DNA from: Deltaproteobacteria bacterium
Lineage (GTDB): Bacteria; SAR324; JACQKK01
Assembly (NCBI GenBank): GCA_029858165.1
Contig: JAOUFO010000004.1
Location: 1 to 19,745, forward strand
Direction: 5' to 3'
DNA: 19,745 nt
The first letter of the stretch is position 1, and each line of letters opens with the position of its first letter. The translations under genes and the position numbers were made by a program. This document shows, piece by piece, positions 1 to 7,099 of this stretch. The notes beneath the pieces are model-generated. The model was not told the origin of the DNA. It saw nothing but the letters and a program-made list of their open reading frames with translations, and made no database searches.

Positions 1-1
1 C

Positions 2-370
2 TCCGTAAAAATTCCGAACACGCGCGGGCAACGACCGAAAACATTTGAAATTGACTGCCTTGTGGGCAATGACGCCCTTGAGATAAAATGGCGGGACGCC
101 ACGACGGACGGCGACCATATCACCAAGGAACACACCCGCGTCCAGGCGGTCAAAGACGCGGGATACCGCCCGGTCAGGATCATGTTCTATTACCCCAATC
201 GTGAGCAGGCCATCCGAATCCAGAATACCCTGCAATCCATCTACAAAAGTGTATCCGGTGAGTATCATTATGCAGAAGGTGCATGGCGATATGTCAAAGA
301 CCGGACAAAAGTGGACCTGTTGGGGATTCTTCAGGAGTTGGCCGATGAAAGAACCGGTGGCTATGATTGA
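2..370 (+). CDS. ApaLI-like Type II restriction endonuclease, C-terminal part (5' truncated by window edge)
   Basis: The reading frame is open from base 2, so the start lies outside the window and about 122 C-terminal residues are visible. It should cut unmethylated DNA at a short palindrome in the cytoplasm. The segment FEIDCLVGNDALEIKWRD has the spacing of a PD-(D/E)XK core: Asp in EIDC, then E-x-K in EIK. The following block (TTDGDHITKEHTRV, then GYRPVRIMFYYPNREQA) resembles what I recall of ApaLI-family endonucleases (GTGCAC cutters). The 3' end overlaps the methyltransferase start by 26 bp, as in a translationally coupled restriction-modification pair. The family call is from memory of motifs. 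Actual specificity cannot be read from this fragment. Confidence 0.72.
   Translation, partial: SVKIPNTRGQRPKTFEIDCLVGNDALEIKWRDATTDGDHITKEHTRVQAVKDAGYRPVRIMFYYPNREQAIRIQNTLQSIYKSVSGEYHYAEGAWRYVKDRTKVDLLGILQELADERTGGYD
333..337 (+). promoter_or_regulatory. Shine-Dalgarno site fixing the methyltransferase start
   Basis: AGGAG lies 7 nt before ATG 345, inside the endonuclease gene. It favours 345 over the longer upstream open frame (from 201) and over the internal ATG at 363. Confidence 0.65.
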
Positions 371-1703
371 TGTCGTCCTGACTGGTGATTGTATGACAAA
401 GCTGGATTCAGTGCCCGATTCATCGGTGGATCTGGTTTACCTGGACCCTCCGTTTTTCACGCAAAAAGATCACAAATTAAAGACCCGTGATCGGACAACA
501 GAATACTCATTCAGGGACATCTGGGAGTCTCAGAGTGATTACCTGACGTTTCTAAAAGACAGAGTTGCAAAATGCAGGGAAAAGATTGGTTCAACCGGGT
601 CCATCTTTTTTCATTGTGACACAAGCGCTTCCCACCATATCCGCTGTTTGTTGGATGATGTCTTCGGTGAGGATATGTTTCGTGGAGAGATTGTCTGGTT
701 TTATCGGCGTTGGTCCAACTCAAAACGTGCGCCGCTTCCCTCACACCAGACCATTTTTTTTTACAGCAGGACCGAGGCCTATCAATATCACCAGATATTT
801 GAGGGGTATTCCCCGACAACCAACGTAGACCAGATTCTTCAGCGTCGACAACGGGACGCGCACGGAAAATCTGTCTATGAGCGGGATGAGGCCGGGGAGG
901 CGGTCCTGGATGGAGGCAGGCGGGGGGTTCCCATCAGCGATGTCTGGGATATTCCGCTGTTGAATCCAAAGGCCCGCGAACGGGTTGGATATCCAACACA
1001 GAAGCCGGTTTTGTTGCTTGAACGGGTGATTGAACTGGTTACGTCCCCAGGGGATGTGGTGCTTGATCCTTTCTGCGGAAGTGGAACCACACTGGTGGCG
1101 GCCACACTTTTAGGTCGGCGCTATATAGGGATAGACAACCAACCGGAAGCCACGGCGCTGGCTTTGGGCAGGTTGGCTGATCCCGTGAGGACATCCTCGG
1201 AATTGTTGCGGCGGGGTCGGGGGGCCTATCATCAGGCAGATGCGGATTCCATCAGGCTGCTTCAGGAAATTCGCACGGTTCCCGTTCATCGCAACAAAGG
1301 GATTGATGCGGTTGTTCCCACGCCGAAGGGGGCAAAACCGGTGCTGGTGCGGGTCCAGCGTCAGAATGAGTCTGTTTTGGCCGCTGCGGAGTCTCTGTCG
1401 GTTGCGGGTGGCTCCAAGCAGTCGGCCATTTTAATCCTGGTGGTCGTGGATGAAGGCTGTCCCTCCAGACTGTTCCATCAGGTTCCATCCAATGTGCATT
1501 TGGTTTTGTCCACTGGAGCGGCCTTTATCCAGCTATTAAGACGGCTTGAGGTGACCGTGCTGTCTCGGGATGAAGCAAACCAGGTGGAGGAGGGTGTTCA
1601 CACAATCCACACTGTCTTAGACTCTATGAAGGAATCACTTCCATACCATATCCCCTCCGCATCCTTTAAAAACCTTGGAATTACGAAGGGCATGAAAAGG
1701 TGA
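345..1703 (+). CDS. Beta-class N4/N6 DNA methyltransferase of a Type II restriction-modification system
   Basis: This protein of about 452 aa transfers a methyl group from S-adenosylmethionine to an exocyclic amino group (N6-adenine or N4-cytosine), protecting sites from the adjacent endonuclease. Catalytic motif IV (LVYLDPPFF, about residues 25-35) comes before the SAM-binding motif I (VLDPFCGSGTT, about residues 240-250). That order is the beta class (N6_N4_Mtase family). GYPTQKP just before motif I is also typical. About 150 residues follow the catalytic domain, including GIDAVV and VLVRVQR. This may be a degenerate nuclease-like or target-recognition fold. The start at 345 is chosen for its Shine-Dalgarno site. 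Codon use looks more A+T-rich than in the genes downstream, which suggests horizontal transfer. Confidence 0.9.
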   Translation: MKEPVAMIDVVLTGDCMTKLDSVPDSSVDLVYLDPPFFTQKDHKLKTRDRTTEYSFRDIWESQSDYLTFLKDRVAKCREKIGSTGSIFFHCDTSASHHIRCLLDDVFGEDMFRGEIVWFYRRWSNSKRAPLPSHQTIFFYSRTEAYQYHQIFEGYSPTTNVDQILQRRQRDAHGKSVYERDEAGEAVLDGGRRGVPISDVWDIPLLNPKARERVGYPTQKPVLLLERVIELVTSPGDVVLDPFCGSGTTLVAATLLGRRYIGIDNQPEATALALGRLADPVRTSSELLRRGRGAYHQADADSIRLLQEIRTVPVHRNKGIDAVVPTPKGAKPVLVRVQRQNESVLAAAESLSVAGGSKQSAILILVVVDEGCPSRLFHQVPSNVHLVLSTGAAFIQLLRRLEVTVLSRDEANQVEEGVHTIHTVLDSMKESLPYHIPSASFKNLGITKGMKR

Positions 1704-1782
1704 TTCATCAAACTCTTTAAACCGCCTGATTCACACCCTTTGGCCCACCAATATCCCAATCAAAAAGAAAGCAACCCGACTT

Positions 1783-2619
1783 ATGGAAAACACGCTACCT
1801 CTGGTGTACGACGCCACCGACCACAATTTTGAAGAAACGGTCATCCGCCGGTCCCAAACGGTGCCGGTGTTGGTGGATTTATGGGCCGAATGGTGCGGCC
1901 CCTGTAAGGTGTTGGGGCCGTTGCTGGACAAGCTGGCCGCCGAATACAAGGGGCGGTTTGTGGTGGCCAAGGTGGATGTGGACCACAATCCGGGCCTGGC
2001 CCAGGCGTTTCAGGTGCAGTCCATTCCGGCGGTGAAGCTGGTGGTGGCGGGCCAATTGAAGGACCATTTTATGGGGGCACTGCCGGAGCCTCAGATACGC
2101 GCGTTTTTGGATGCCAACCTGCCCGCTGCGGGGGGGGGCGATGAGGCGGACCAGGCTTTGGCGGCTTTGCCTCCGGGGGATAAAGAGGCCGCCCTGAAAC
2201 ATTACCAGGGGATTTTGGCCCAAGACCCGGCCAATCCGTCGGCCATCCTGGGGCTGGCCCATTTGATGGCCGAAAGCGGCCAGTGGGAGGAAGCCCAAAA
2301 AATGGCGGATTCCATTGAGGAAAAACCGGAAAACAAACGCAATCTAAACGGATTGAAGGCCAAGGTGTATTTGGGCCAACAGGCCGAAGCCCCCCTGGAC
2401 CATCCTTTGGGGGGGGCGTTTCAAACCGCCTGCCGCCAGGCTTTGGCCGGGGATTTTCAACCCGCCCTGGACGGTTTTTTGGACATTTTGAAAAAAGATC
2501 GGAAGTTTGCCCAGGACGGGGGCCGTCAGGGAATGCTGAAGGTGTTTGACCTGCTTCCGCCGGATTCCCCCCTGCTGCCCGAATACCGCCAGAAGCTGTC
2601 TTTCATCCTGTTCAGCTAG
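1783..2619 (+). CDS. Thioredoxin-domain protein with C-terminal TPR-like region (CnoX/YbbN-like co-chaperone)
   Basis: The protein has 278 aa, close to E. coli YbbN/CnoX (about 284). An N-terminal thioredoxin fold (residues 1-110) has the active site WCGPC (Cys38 and Cys41) and a cis-proline in QSIPAVK (Pro82). A G-rich linker near residue 117 leads to helical repeats, for example ILAQDPANPSAILGLAHLMA. This is the chaperedoxin layout, which guards proteins against oxidative aggregation and passes them to chaperones. E. coli CnoX lacks the full CxxC, whereas this protein keeps it and could be redox active. No signal peptide is seen, so it is cytoplasmic. The Shine-Dalgarno before ATG 1783 is weak (AAAGAAAG). 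The G9 tract at 2130-2138 lies in the linker. The 3' end is repeated at 4239-4299. Confidence 0.87.
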   Translation: MENTLPLVYDATDHNFEETVIRRSQTVPVLVDLWAEWCGPCKVLGPLLDKLAAEYKGRFVVAKVDVDHNPGLAQAFQVQSIPAVKLVVAGQLKDHFMGALPEPQIRAFLDANLPAAGGGDEADQALAALPPGDKEAALKHYQGILAQDPANPSAILGLAHLMAESGQWEEAQKMADSIEEKPENKRNLNGLKAKVYLGQQAEAPLDHPLGGAFQTACRQALAGDFQPALDGFLDILKKDRKFAQDGGRQGMLKVFDLLPPDSPLLPEYRQKLSFILFS

Positions 2620-2642
2620 AGGGGCCTGTCAGGTGGACCGGC
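2582..2642. repeat. 61-bp imperfect direct repeat, copy 1 (3' end of thioredoxin gene)
   Basis: Aligned against 4239-4299 at a constant offset of 1657, it differs at only 5 of 61 positions and then diverges sharply. It includes the last codons and TAG stop of the thioredoxin gene plus 23 bp downstream, including GGGGCCTGTCAGGTGGACCG. Weaker similarity extends a further 12 bp upstream. Confidence 0.88.
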
Positions 2643-2644
2643 TT

Positions 2645-2876
2645 CCGGGCTTTCCCTCGTCTCCCGATGAACCAGCCTTGAACCCACAGGCGTTTGTCGC
2701 CCGGAGAACCCCTGTTGGTGGAGATGATCCCCATGGAAAACAACCGTCTTTCCATTACCTGGGATGCAACCCTCCGAAAGTCCATTCAACACCTGATCAC
2801 CCTGTGGCGAAGGCAGATCAAGGCAATGGACAAGGACTTGGAAAAGCAGGTCCGAGATATCGGCCAAGCTGGTTGA
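2645..2876 (+). pseudogene. IS110/IS1111-type transposase remnant, frameshifted and truncated
   Basis: Two reading frames give consecutive pieces of one protein. The first (from about 2645) reads SSPDEPALNPQAFVARR. After a shift near 2705 the second reads LLVEMIPMENNRLSI, then LRKSIQHLITLWRRQIKAMD up to TGA at 2876. IS110/IS1111 (DEDD) transposases have a middle region with the pattern RRxQLVEM..EKNRL...RKSI..HI..LEKQI..LD..L, which this matches well. The N-terminal DEDD domain and the C-terminal Ser domain are both missing, and the remnant starts right at the edge of the 61-bp repeat. It is certainly non-functional. The family is recognised from motif memory, not a search. Confidence 0.55.
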
Positions 2877-3227
2877 CATTCTCTTTTGGAAGGGATGTTA
2901 TGGGCTAACGCTTATTAACCGACACCATTCAGGAAAAGCACCAGGATCGGACAAGAAACCGGAGAAGAAAGTTAAGCCGATTTTTTTGACTTAGTCAGCG
3001 CCAGCTACGCTTTTTCGTTGGGGATGGTTTTTCTTTTTAAAAGAAATGGCTATACTGGTGGCCGCCAAATCGAGTGAAATTGCACCCAAATTCCGGGTTT
3101 TCAACCGGAACAACCCCCCTAAAGGGGAAAAACAGCCCCCTGGAGAGGGAACCATTTCCATCCAACTGAAATTGAGGTCGGTGGGAAGAAACCCTGGAAT
3201 TCAGGAGGGGAATTCAGAGGTCTCATC
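2877..3227. other. Non-coding stretch between transposase remnant and secreted-protein gene
   Basis: No convincing gene is seen on either strand. The sequence is more A+T-rich than its surroundings, with T-runs near 2985 and 3012-3040. A 4-bp stem (AGCG/CGCT at about 2998-3012) followed by TTTTT is too weak to call a terminator. The promoter of the 3228 gene should lie here, but no clear -35/-10 pair stands out. The end holds the Shine-Dalgarno candidates AGGAGG (about 3203) and AGAGG (about 3216). Confidence 0.5.
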
Positions 3228-4049
3228 ATGATGAACCGATACATCCCACCCCTGTTTTGGGGGTTTATTTTTCTGGGTTACGCGCTACCGGTGGTATATG
3301 CAGAACCACCGGCCAAGATACCTGCGGGGACCGACATGGCATTTTCTCAGGATCAATCCAGTGCAAGCGTTAAAATCGGGTTTTCCACGCTGTCCTTTCT
3401 TGACCGCGATGGCTGGGTGGTCGCCTACAACAGCAAGGGGTCAAAGGTTGTGGATAAGAAACTCACCGCATTGGATAAAAACCATCCGCTGCGGGTGTTT
3501 TTATCTCCCGATGATGATGCGTCCGCAGTGCTTTTACTGGAAACTCTCTTGAATACGTCCGACAAGTCTCCCAGTTATCTGCTGTTTGATCCAAGCGAGT
3601 GTTGCCCCGAGTTTCATTTTTATACCACCAGCGGTTCCCTCAAGCACCTGGGTGGCCTGGAAGGTACGGCACTGTCCGTGCCCGGCAATGGATCGGTATT
3701 TGTGGCCACCCGGCTTAATTCCACCTATACCCATCGCAGAAAATACCGGGTATCCGCCACGGGCCTTGCCGAGGTGCGCCAACCTTATTATTCGGTTGGG
3801 TTCAAGACGAAGGTACTGAAGCCGGTGACGCTTTATTCTGCACAGGATGGAAAGGAAGAGGTGGCACGGCTTCCGGAAGGAGCGGATATTGAAGTGGTGC
3901 TTTTTGACCCCGCGAAGCCCATGGACTCCCTCAATTATCTGGTCAAAACCCCTTTTGGGTTGCTGGGATGGATCGCGATTCCGACCATTGGGCCGCAATC
4001 CGATCCCTCAACGCTTACCATTGAGGGCATGAACCACTGGGGGGAATAA
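3228..4049 (+). CDS. Secreted protein of unknown function with SH3-like C-terminal region
   Basis: The protein has 273 aa. The N-terminus (MMNRYIPPLFWGFIFLGYALPVVYA-) is a typical Sec signal peptide with likely cleavage after Ala25. The mature N-terminal half (about 26-190) matches no family I recognise and is rich in beta-strand-like segments. It has a Cys pair in SECCPEF. The last 75 residues (from VTLYSAQDGKEEVARLPEG to LVKTPFGLLGWIAIPTIG) have the spacing of a bacterial SH3-like domain: a variable start, LPEG turn and LLGWI end. Such domains often bind cell-wall peptides or partner proteins. AGAGG 7 nt before ATG 3228 supports the start, and a second ATG follows at 3231. It stands alone between the two 61-bp repeats, so it is probably a cargo or passenger gene. 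Function unknown. Confidence 0.72.
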   Translation: MMNRYIPPLFWGFIFLGYALPVVYAEPPAKIPAGTDMAFSQDQSSASVKIGFSTLSFLDRDGWVVAYNSKGSKVVDKKLTALDKNHPLRVFLSPDDDASAVLLLETLLNTSDKSPSYLLFDPSECCPEFHFYTTSGSLKHLGGLEGTALSVPGNGSVFVATRLNSTYTHRRKYRVSATGLAEVRQPYYSVGFKTKVLKPVTLYSAQDGKEEVARLPEGADIEVVLFDPAKPMDSLNYLVKTPFGLLGWIAIPTIGPQSDPSTLTIEGMNHWGE

Positions 4050-4238
4050 CCTCAGAACATCGGTGCGTCGGCCAACGCCGTTTGTCCCATCACTCAAGGG
4101 GGATCCTGACAGCGTAAGGGTGTAAGTATACCATGCATTTCGCGTTTCCGAGGTTGGGCCAGGCGGATGGTGAGGCCGTGGGCACTTACCGCGAATACCG
4201 TGCCTTCATTCAAAGGTTCGGACTCAAGCGGTTGCCCC
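4050..4238. other. Short intergenic stretch between secreted protein and repeat copy 2
   Basis: No supported gene is seen here. A 61-codon open frame from ATG 4133 runs into the second repeat copy. Its end (RLPQHRQKLSFLLFS) resembles the C-terminus of the thioredoxin protein (LLPEYRQKLSFILFS), so it is better read as a broken 3' gene end than as a gene. Confidence 0.5.
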
Positions 4239-4299
4239 AACACCGCCAAAAGCTGTCTTTCCTCTTGTTCAGCCAGAGGGGCCTGTCAGGTGGACCGGC
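4239..4299. repeat. 61-bp imperfect direct repeat, copy 2
   Basis: This copy has 56 of 61 identities to 2582-2642. The TAG stop of copy 1 is CAG here. It ends 13 bp before the yejF stop codon. The two copies bracket about 1.6 kb that carries the transposase remnant and the secreted-protein gene. Confidence 0.88.
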
Positions 4300-4312
4300 G
4301 GCCGACCGGGGG

Positions 4313-6523
4313 CTATGACCGGGAGGCCTTTTTATTGCGGGGGGATTTTTTGGGTGCCGGAGCTTTGGCGGCTGGGTTGTTGGCGGCTTGATTTTTGGCG
4401 GATGGTCCTTTGGTACCGCTGATTTTTGGGTTTTTAACCATTTTGGGGGCCTCCGCCGGGTTGGCCCCATGGCAGCACACCCAGTGGTCCCGGGTCAGGT
4501 TTTGGCTGGGGGGGTATTGCACCGGGCATTGTCCCCCCAGTCCGGGCTGGCCGCCGGAGGCGAACAGCAGACACCGGGGATGAAAATGGCACCCGGCAGG
4601 GGGGTTGATGGGGGAGGGGACATCCCCCAGCACCGGGGGGGGGCCTTCATGGCGCTTGGTGATATCCGGCTGGGCCTCCAAAAGCCCGCGGGTGTAGGGG
4701 TGGGCCGGGGAATCAAACACATTTTCGGTGGGGCCGTATTCCACCACCCGCCCCAGATACATCACGGCCACCTCATGGGCCAGGTGTTCCACCACTCCCA
4801 AATCGTGAGAGATAAACAGATAAGCCAGTTGGTGGCGTTGTTGCAAATCCCCCAGCAGGTTGAGAATCTGGGCCTGCACCGATACATCCAGGGCACTGGT
4901 GGGTTCATCCAGCACCAGCAGACGGGGGCGCAGCACCAGCGCCCTGGCCAGGGCCACCCGTTGACGCTGGCCGCCGGAAAACTGATGGGCATACCTCCCC
5001 GCGGACCCGGCGGGCAACCCCACCTCCTCCAAAGCCTCCGCCACCCTGCGCTTGAATTCACCGGATGAAATGGCAGGCTCATGGACCCGCAACCCTTCCC
5101 CAACAATCTCTCCCACCAACATGCGGGGGTTCAGGGATGAATACGGGTCCTGAAAAATAATCTGCATGGCTTTGCGTGTGGGGCGCAGGGCTTTTTCCGG
5201 CAGGGAGAGAATCTCCCGGCCGTCAAACACCACTTTTCCCCGGGCCTGGGTTTCCAACCGCAACAGACTGAAGGCCAGGGTGGATTTTCCGCAACCGGAT
5301 TCCCCCACCAGCCCCAGGGTGCGGCCTTCCCGCAAGGTCAGGGATACCCCGTCCACCGCCAGCACCCGTCCCACCTCCCGTTGAAAAAACCCTTTTTTAA
5401 TGGGAAACGCGGTGGTGAGCTCCTCCACCCGCAGCAGGGGAGGCTCTTCTCCGGCGGGGGGTTGTTGGGGGTGGGCCACGGCCAGGTCCGGCAAGGGGGG
5501 GGGCGGCTCCTGAAGAAAAGGGATGGGCGTCTGGGGGTGGAACAACAAACAGGCCGCCTGCCGTCCGGCCTGACCGGTTGGGGGGTGAGCCTCCCCTTCA
5601 ATGGCAAACAGGGGGGGTTCAATTTCCAGGCAGGCTTGACGGGCCTGGGGGCAGCGGGGAGAAAACCGGCAATGGTCCACAAACAAAGTGGCGGGAGCCA
5701 CAGTGCCTTTGATCACCCGCAGGCGGGTGTTGCGCCCCACCCCCCTGGGGATGGATTCCAACAGTTTGACGGTGTACGGATGGAGAGGCTGCTCCAGGGT
5801 CTGCCGCCGGGATGCCTGCTCCACAATTTTTCCGGAATACATCACTGCCACCCGGTCGCTCATCTGGTTTACAATCCCCATGTCGTGGGTGATGAGAATC
5901 AACGCCATGCCCACCTCTTTTTGCAGGGAGCGGATCAGGTGGAGAATCTGGGCCTGGACCGTTACATCCAGGGCGGTGGTCGGCTCATCGGCTATCATCA
6001 GCCGCGGGCGGCAGGCAATGGCCATGGCAATCATCACCCGCTGGCGCATCCCCCCCGAAAGCTGATGGGGATAGCTGGCCATCACCCGTTCAGGGGCGGC
6101 CATCCCCAACTGGGCCAGCAGGTCCTGTGCTTTGGCTTTGGCTGTCTGCCCGGTCATTCCCTGATGCAGGGTCAGGGGTTCCATCAACTGGGTGGCAATG
6201 GTGAACACCGGGTTCAGGGAGGTCATCGGCTCCTGAAAAATCATGGATATCCGGTTGCCCCGCACCTGGCGCATGCGGGCCTCCGGCAGGGTCAGCATAT
6301 TCTGCCCTTCAAACAGGATTTTGCCGGTGGGGTGGTTGGTGCGCTCCCGGGGCAGCAACCCCAGCAAAGATAACGCGGTCACACTTTTTCCACAGCCGGA
6401 TTCCCCCACCAGGGCCAGGCTTTCCCCTTCTTCCACCGCAAAACTGACCCCGTCCACCGCCCGGGCAATGCCCTCCTCGGTGGCAAAATGGGTGCGCAGA
6501 TTTTCCACTTCCAGCAGGGCCAT
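4313..6523 (-). CDS. yejF: Oligopeptide ABC transporter, fused double ATP-binding protein (YejF-like)
   Basis: This 736-aa protein contains two ABC ATPases in tandem and would energise peptide import by YejABE at the inner membrane. Domain 1 has Walker A GESGCGKS (40-47), signature LSGGM (155-159) and Walker B LMIADE (175-180). Domain 2 has Walker A (407-415), signature FSGGQ (515-519) and Walker B LLVLDE (535-540). Each half ends in an oligopeptide-transporter C-terminal region (HPYTVKLL, HPYTRGLL) with a four-Cys set: Cys285/291/298/325 and Cys645/651/666/683. In some DppD/DppF proteins these hold an Fe-S cluster. ATG 6523 begins MALLEVENLR at the usual family N-terminus; a GTG at 6571 would add 16 unlikely residues. 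E. coli YejF has about 529 aa. The extra length is the inter-domain region and a K/P/A-rich tail (about 688-736). Confidence 0.93.
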   Translation of the reverse strand: MALLEVENLRTHFATEEGIARAVDGVSFAVEEGESLALVGESGCGKSVTALSLLGLLPRERTNHPTGKILFEGQNMLTLPEARMRQVRGNRISMIFQEPMTSLNPVFTIATQLMEPLTLHQGMTGQTAKAKAQDLLAQLGMAAPERVMASYPHQLSGGMRQRVMIAMAIACRPRLMIADEPTTALDVTVQAQILHLIRSLQKEVGMALILITHDMGIVNQMSDRVAVMYSGKIVEQASRRQTLEQPLHPYTVKLLESIPRGVGRNTRLRVIKGTVAPATLFVDHCRFSPRCPQARQACLEIEPPLFAIEGEAHPPTGQAGRQAACLLFHPQTPIPFLQEPPPPLPDLAVAHPQQPPAGEEPPLLRVEELTTAFPIKKGFFQREVGRVLAVDGVSLTLREGRTLGLVGESGCGKSTLAFSLLRLETQARGKVVFDGREILSLPEKALRPTRKAMQIIFQDPYSSLNPRMLVGEIVGEGLRVHEPAISSGEFKRRVAEALEEVGLPAGSAGRYAHQFSGGQRQRVALARALVLRPRLLVLDEPTSALDVSVQAQILNLLGDLQQRHQLAYLFISHDLGVVEHLAHEVAVMYLGRVVEYGPTENVFDSPAHPYTRGLLEAQPDITKRHEGPPPVLGDVPSPINPPAGCHFHPRCLLFASGGQPGLGGQCPVQYPPSQNLTRDHWVCCHGANPAEAPKMVKNPKISGTKGPSAKNQAANNPAAKAPAPKKSPRNKKASRS

Positions 6524-6622
6524 AATGATAAACCGGGTTTGGGGTTGATGGAGTACGGGCTGATGCCACACATCAGGGAACAGTCAGCCTGAATTCTGCC
6601 CGCAAAAGGCACGGGCTGGCAA

Positions 6623-6814
6623 TCACAACTTGTCTTTATCCCACCGCCACCGGTCTTCCGGGCGGCCATCCTCGTAGCGCCATTTGTTATCGCAATTGGG
6701 ACAGTGAAAATACTGCTCCGCCCGTCCGTCCGGCAGGTGCATGGTCATCTCCTGCACATCCACGCACAAACATTCCGGGCAAAAAGGGGGAATCACATAA
6801 GAGGTGGTGGACAT
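6623..6814 (-). CDS. Small zinc-ribbon protein
   Basis: The protein has 63 aa with two Cys-x2-Cys knuckles, CPEC (Cys12, Cys15) and CPNC (Cys38, Cys41), spaced as a rubredoxin-like zinc ribbon. An extra Cys lies at 17. The C-terminus is acidic and Trp-rich (KWRYEDGRPEDRWRWDKDK). It lies 99 bp upstream of yejF on the same strand and probably shares a transcript with it. No strong Shine-Dalgarno precedes ATG 6814. The role is unknown: the fold suits nucleic-acid or protein binding, but nothing in the sequence ties it to peptide transport. Confidence 0.72.
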   Translation of the reverse strand: MSTTSYVIPPFCPECLCVDVQEMTMHLPDGRAEQYFHCPNCDNKWRYEDGRPEDRWRWDKDKL

Positions 6815-7099
6815 GGCAGGGGGTTCTCATTTTGTAAAAAAACCGGAAGCACAAAACAACCGTTGGCTGTTCCAAGGAATCCACCCTATCACGGCCCCCC
6901 GACCCTGAACACCCCAACCCGAAAACAACTCTTTGTTTCAGGGAGTCGCCACTCTTTATCCAGGCCAAATTGCAGACCACGCAGGCGGACGATGTTTATC
7001 AACACCTCCGGTCAAAACCTCCCCCCTTTTTGGAAACTATATGGACTTTTCAAATTGTGGGGCATACAGTGAGGCCGTAACCCAAGGAAGGATTCCTTT
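6815..7099. promoter_or_regulatory. Divergent intergenic region between zinc-ribbon/yejF and the N-ATPase operon
   Basis: These 285 bp must hold promoters for both directions, since the genes on each side diverge and yejF is cut off from yejABE. I see no convincing sigma70 pair; TTGGAA at about 7030 lacks a good -10. The atpD Shine-Dalgarno (GGAAGG, about 7086-7091) lies inside a small inverted repeat, AAGGA (7084-7088) and TCCTT (7094-7098), which directly abuts the ATG. It is short and A+T-rich, so any effect on translation is speculative. Confidence 0.45.

Noticed and set aside
201..344. Longer N-terminus for the methyltransferase
   Set aside because: It would overlap most of the visible endonuclease end, has no family motifs and lacks the Shine-Dalgarno seen before 345.
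2546..2908. 120-aa open frame after the thioredoxin gene
   Set aside because: Its start lies inside the thioredoxin gene in another frame. Only its middle is meaningful, as half of the transposase remnant.
3046..3231. 61-aa open frame before the secreted protein
   Set aside because: Low-complexity Lys/Pro/Asn composition, no Shine-Dalgarno and no domain; it overlaps the start of the better gene.
4133..4318. Small gene at 4133
   Set aside because: Its second half is the repeat of a thioredoxin 3' end, so it is a scar rather than a gene.
5381..6373. Plus-strand open frame (330 aa) opposite yejF
   Set aside because: It shadows the two ABC domains and has an unlikely composition.
7020..7070. 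Sigma70 promoter for the N-ATPase operon (TTGGAA and a downstream -10)
   Set aside because: No -10 close to consensus at 16-18 bp spacing; too weak to call.
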